From positions 1 through 63,036 of the forward strand of contig JADNYJ010000212.1 of NCBI GenBank assembly GCA_015501075.1: 63,036 bases of DNA, given 5' to 3'. Shown here piece after piece: positions 59,780 to 63,036 of the stretch (the stretch's first letter is position 1; each line of letters begins with the position of its first letter). The translations under genes and the position numbers were made by a program. This DNA is from Gymnopilus junonius (Eukaryota > Basidiomycota > Agaricomycetes > Agaricales > Galerinaceae). The notes beneath the pieces were generated by a model that saw nothing but the letters and a program-made list of their open reading frames with translations, was not told the DNA's origin and did no database searches.

Positions 59780-61796
59780 ACAAGAGACTCTCCTAGTACT
59801 TTCGAAACTCCAGTCAACTCTCCGTTTTGTCCACAAACGAAAAATACTCTGGCCGGTTGAAGAATCTATTGCCACCAAGTACGTATGGACAGTCGTCTAC
59901 TACCTCACTCACTAAACGCGTTATTTATTATTTTTGTAGCCTCCCACCAAATGAATACTTGAAGATGTTATTAGGGCCTATTCCACAGATTTTCAACCAG
60001 TTGCACTCTCCAAAGGCGCTGAAGGCGCCTATGGAATACGTACCGATCGCTTTTGGTCAATGTGAGTGCCCCTCAGGTCTTTTTATCCTTTAAACTTACA
60101 TGCGGTAGCAATCTATGGGGCAACATTCAAAGCTGAAGACTTCCAAAAGCGGAATTGCAGTGCTCCAATAATTATATCTCTGGTCAGAGAGACAGTCGTT
60201 CTTGACAATTCCGATTATCTAATAGCGTGTTCTAATAGCTCGACGATATATTTGATTCGAACGGAAATGTCTCTTCGTGCGTTAAATATGCGCTTTCGAA
60301 AGCTCTAGAATACAATTCATCAGTCCCCTCAATCATTGTATCAAACTTCAAGGATCTTGCTGTCTTTTCCCCTCCCTCGTGGAACCGTCTTGAACCCGTA
60401 TTTGAGAGGGTATCGACGACTCAACCACCTTTGGCTCTTAGAGTCATATCCACAGCATATCTACTTGAAGCACTCCCTGTTGGAATTTATATTGACCTTC
60501 CTTCTCCCGACCTAGAATTTGATGAGGACCTCATTCTTCCGCAAGGACCTCCCCAAGATCCAAATCAACCGTTACTTGCAGATGACCAGGTATTTGTAAC
60601 CTGCTGCCGTCATTCCGACTTCGATCTTGCAACATTGGTTCGGGATCGCGCAAGGGCGCTTCAATTTTTCCGCTGGCATAAACATGTACAACAGCGATAC
60701 TCCAGGCCCGTTGCTCATCCCAATGACCGGCTTACTGGTGTGACGAATGAAGTCGGTCAGATCTTTGTAGATGTTCGACCCATTTATCCGTTCGATGCCT
60801 CAGAAATTCCAGCAGAGACGGCGGCTCATCTTAAAGCAGTACAACGCGAATCATCACTCATGACCGCTGGAATCGAGGAATCTTTCAAGCAGAGCCAAAA
60901 ATTTACGCTTAAGATCCAAAGTGTCTTGGCGGAAGGCACTGAGCGCAGCATCTGCACTGTTTATCGCTGTCAGATCACTTCAATTGATGATAATGTCGTG
61001 TCATCTCCATCTCTCTGCCTGAAGCTGTTTGACGACCGATTCCAGCAGCTAGAAAATCCCAATGAAGATAACGATCTCGATGTAGCTCGTTGGTTTGATC
61101 GAGTTGTAATAGCTGAAATGTACGCCCTCAATGAAGCATTTGCTTATGATAAACTTCGTCCAGCCCAAGGGTCGGTTATTCCATGGTTCTATGGTGCTCA
61201 CCAGGTCAAATGCACATTTTCTACCTGGAAGATAATATGCTTACCCTCCTTCAATAGTTTACGCTGCCTGACGGGACCGTTCTTTATGGTCTCCTCATTG
61301 AGTACATCGAAGGATGGGAGCTTGCCTCCGATTTCACGCGGGAGTTGAGCCCCGGTAGGCAAATAAAATTGGTACGGCATCACAGTTGTCACTGCAAGAA
61401 GTAACTTAGTAGAATATTCAGATCCAAAGTTGTCGTCACGCAGTCCGTGTTCTCGATGTGGGCGATGTCAGTCAACGGGACTGGCATGACGGTCAAATAC
61501 TCCTATACACCAATCCAACAACAAAGCTTGACCATGCAGTCCTGATCGACTTTGCTTCAACGACACAAACGTGGCAACCAGAGGAGTTGAACTACATCTC
61601 AAACTACTTTGGTCTCTTTCAAGTCCTACGAGGTGTGACAGGAGATCCAGGGTTTGATCGAGAGCTCGTAATGAAACATTACGGAGAACCTGATGATTGG
61701 GATCCCGTTCGCGCTTACATGCCTATACAACCAGGAGGTAGAGAAACGAGGGTTGTGAAAGCTAGGGATATGTTTCCCTATATTTTATCTGCTTAA
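59780..61796 (+). CDS. Basidiomycete protein kinase-like gene
   Basis: Multi-exon gene. Early exons contain VHKRKILWPVEESIATNLPP (intron at about 59878-59939), MLLGPIPQIFNQLHSPKALK and IYGATFKAEDFQKRN. The main frame (about 60400-61205) has DLPSPDLEFDEDLILPQGPP, then VLAEGTERSICTVYRCQI as a glycine-loop-like segment, SLCLKLFDDRF with the Lys, and AEMYALNEAFAYDKLRPAQG. After an intron at about 61205-61256 come YGLLIEYIEGWEL, VGDVSQRDWHDGQILL and HAVLIDFAST (DFA for DFG). The HRD-like loop reads QRDWHDGQ with Gln where Asn is usual, so phosphotransfer is doubtful. Start exon unresolved; stop at 61794-61796. Confidence 0.6.
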
Positions 61797-62430
61797 CCCT
61801 ATACCACCTCTCCCCAACCCCCTCACATCTCACCATCCGCATTCGCGATGAAGAATCATGTATCTTTGGCTCTTCCTCCTTAATCTCTTCACTCTGCTCC
61901 ACCTTCGTCGAGTCAATAATGTGAACCTGTTCCCCAATGACATCCCATACGCGTCGCAGTAAGCAGCAAGGAAATCGGTCCCTTGCACCCAGCAGCTGTC
62001 AACCCCTGAGTCACGAGAGAGGTTTGGTTGAAATACGCCAGATTGAAATACAAAACCAATCACTTGGTTTGAGTCTTGATGAACGCATCATGAGAGCAAC
62101 TTCCATCCTTAACTCAGAAAGGGGCAACAAGTAGATCTGCTTGTTGGTGTCTTGACAGGAAACGGTCCAATACTTACTCAAACCCTCAGTAGCATTTTGG
62201 CAGCAATTTTATACCATCGTCTTTTTCGCCTCTTGGGAGGGGTTTAGACAAAATGCATCTATTTTCAGATGAAGTCGCTCTTCCATGTCCAAGAACACAT
62301 AGAACAAGTATGGCAATCACTGGCATCCTTGGAGCGGAACCACTGAAGTCTATAGATAAAGACTCCAAATACACTTGACTACCCTCAATCAAAAGCCGTC
62401 ATGTCCTCCGTCTTCAGTCAGCCCTCCAAG
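61797..62430. other. Intergenic, no feature seen
   Basis: No recognisable gene or repeat. Confidence 0.3.
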
Positions 62431-62439
62431 TCACCCACA

Positions 62440-63036
62440 ACGTAGTCACTTCGTTTTTGGCTCTAGAGAAGGTCAAACCAAATGCTACCATCCATGCCGC
62501 AGAGGTTAAAGAAGATCATCCCGACAAAACTGGGCCTTGAAGCTCGTTGAAAAGAATATACTCGTGAGTATATATGGTGCTCTCCCGTGGTGACCAGCCG
62601 CCGATGATCGCCATGTGGATTGGTGTGCCTGGAGCCTCACCACCCCTTGTAATTCGCATATCCCCCCTACATCAAAAAGTATGAGGAGTTCAAGGCCAAG
62701 GGTGTCAGTGAAAGTTATGCCTTCACTGTCAATGATGCGTTCGTCACAAAGTAAGTGGACTGAACAGGTATAAGTCTTTGTACGATTGTGAATGCCTAAC
62801 ACCTTAAATTAGAGCTTGGAAGGATACCTTGCTCCGGTGGAACTCGTGAGTACAGTTATATGTCATAGTACATCTGTTGAATGCTTCCAAAGTGATCCAT
62901 TTTATTGCGATGATAAAGCTGCCTTTGTGAGCTCGCTTGGTCTTGTGTTTAATGCAACAGACTTGCTTGGAGGACCAAGGTCAAAGGTAAGTTTCGAATC
63001 CATGGATAATGTATGCAGCAGTTTGATGAGTTGTAA
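62440..63036 (+). pseudogene. Ahp1/PRX5-type peroxiredoxin, frame-broken, runs off the window
   Basis: Pieces of an atypical 2-Cys/1-Cys peroxiredoxin occur in order: TTPCNSHIPP (about 62636-62665, around the peroxidatic Cys), YIKKYEEFKAKGVSESYAFT and VNDAFVTK (62668-62751), an intron with GTAAGT, AWKDTLLRWNS (62815-62847), VIHFIA (about 62897-62914) and DDKAAFVSSLGLVFNATDLL followed by GGPRSK (62915-62986) and another GTAAGT donor. At least two one-base frame changes, near 62630-62665 and 62913, break the frame. Probably a pseudogene; the 3' end lies beyond the window. Confidence 0.65.

Overview
The window is nuclear DNA of a filamentous basidiomycete, most likely an agaricomycete. The evidence is the dense short introns of about 45-70 nt (GTRNGT donors, CTNAC branch sites, YAG acceptors), the families present (FunK1-type kinase, CxC/KDZ-associated protein, DUF6570-type Helitron, JmjC-like protein, PARP-like protein), and basidiomycete-like versions of housekeeping genes. 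No prokaryotic or organellar gene layout is seen. I saw no tRNA or rRNA gene and no CRISPR array.

Layout. (1) 1-13.8 kb is a graveyard of mobile DNA. It holds a broken KDZ-transposon-associated CxC gene (183-5056) interrupted by an 875-bp hAT-type MITE with a perfect 8-bp target duplication and by a GC-richer, palindrome-rich block. It also holds a 5'-truncated, frame-broken Helitron copy (about 5.4-9.5 kb), several MITEs and a fragment of a 3'-5' exonuclease gene. Much of it is almost free of CpG and carries TGA stops where Arg is expected, as CpG-to-TpG decay would produce. (2) 13.9-20.5 kb (minus) is a younger, CpG-containing, nearly intact Helitron protein: DUF6570 region, HUH/two-Tyr Rep, PIF1-like helicase, and a C-terminal ubiquitin-peptidase-like cysteine protease domain. 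One in-frame TGA breaks it. (3) 20.6-34.1 kb is an island of agaricomycete accessory genes: two small divergent paralogues sharing a 214-bp promoter, a multi-exon JmjC-like oxygenase gene, a divergent nucleotidyltransferase-fold gene, and two multi-exon genes of unknown function. TATA boxes are readable upstream of five of them. (4) 34.7-35.9 kb is a headless FunK1 kinase fragment. (5) 36.1-56.6 kb is mostly conserved housekeeping DNA: PRP6 splicing factor, a kinase-like gene, a single-pass membrane protein, mitochondrial uS10, a PARP-like gene, SUS1/ENY2, Mago nashi, a small unknown gene, EOS1, a CK1-family kinase and an MRG/EAF3 chromodomain protein. (6) 56.6-63.0 kb is sparser: a second MITE copy, a basidiomycete kinase-like gene and a frame-broken peroxiredoxin at the right edge.

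The housekeeping block has a loose mRNA-biogenesis theme (PRP6 in the tri-snRNP, SUS1 in SAGA/TREX-2, Mago in the exon junction complex, EAF3/MRG in chromatin), but I see no co-regulation and take the proximity as incidental. The strongest unusual items are the Helitron-protease fusion kept in two diverged copies, the CpG-decay contrast between adjacent blocks, the TATA-box accessory island, and a 6-nt microexon in Mago nashi. Exon limits were worked out by hand from reading frame and splice consensus. Conserved genes were checked for phase. For island genes only part of the exon structure is resolved.
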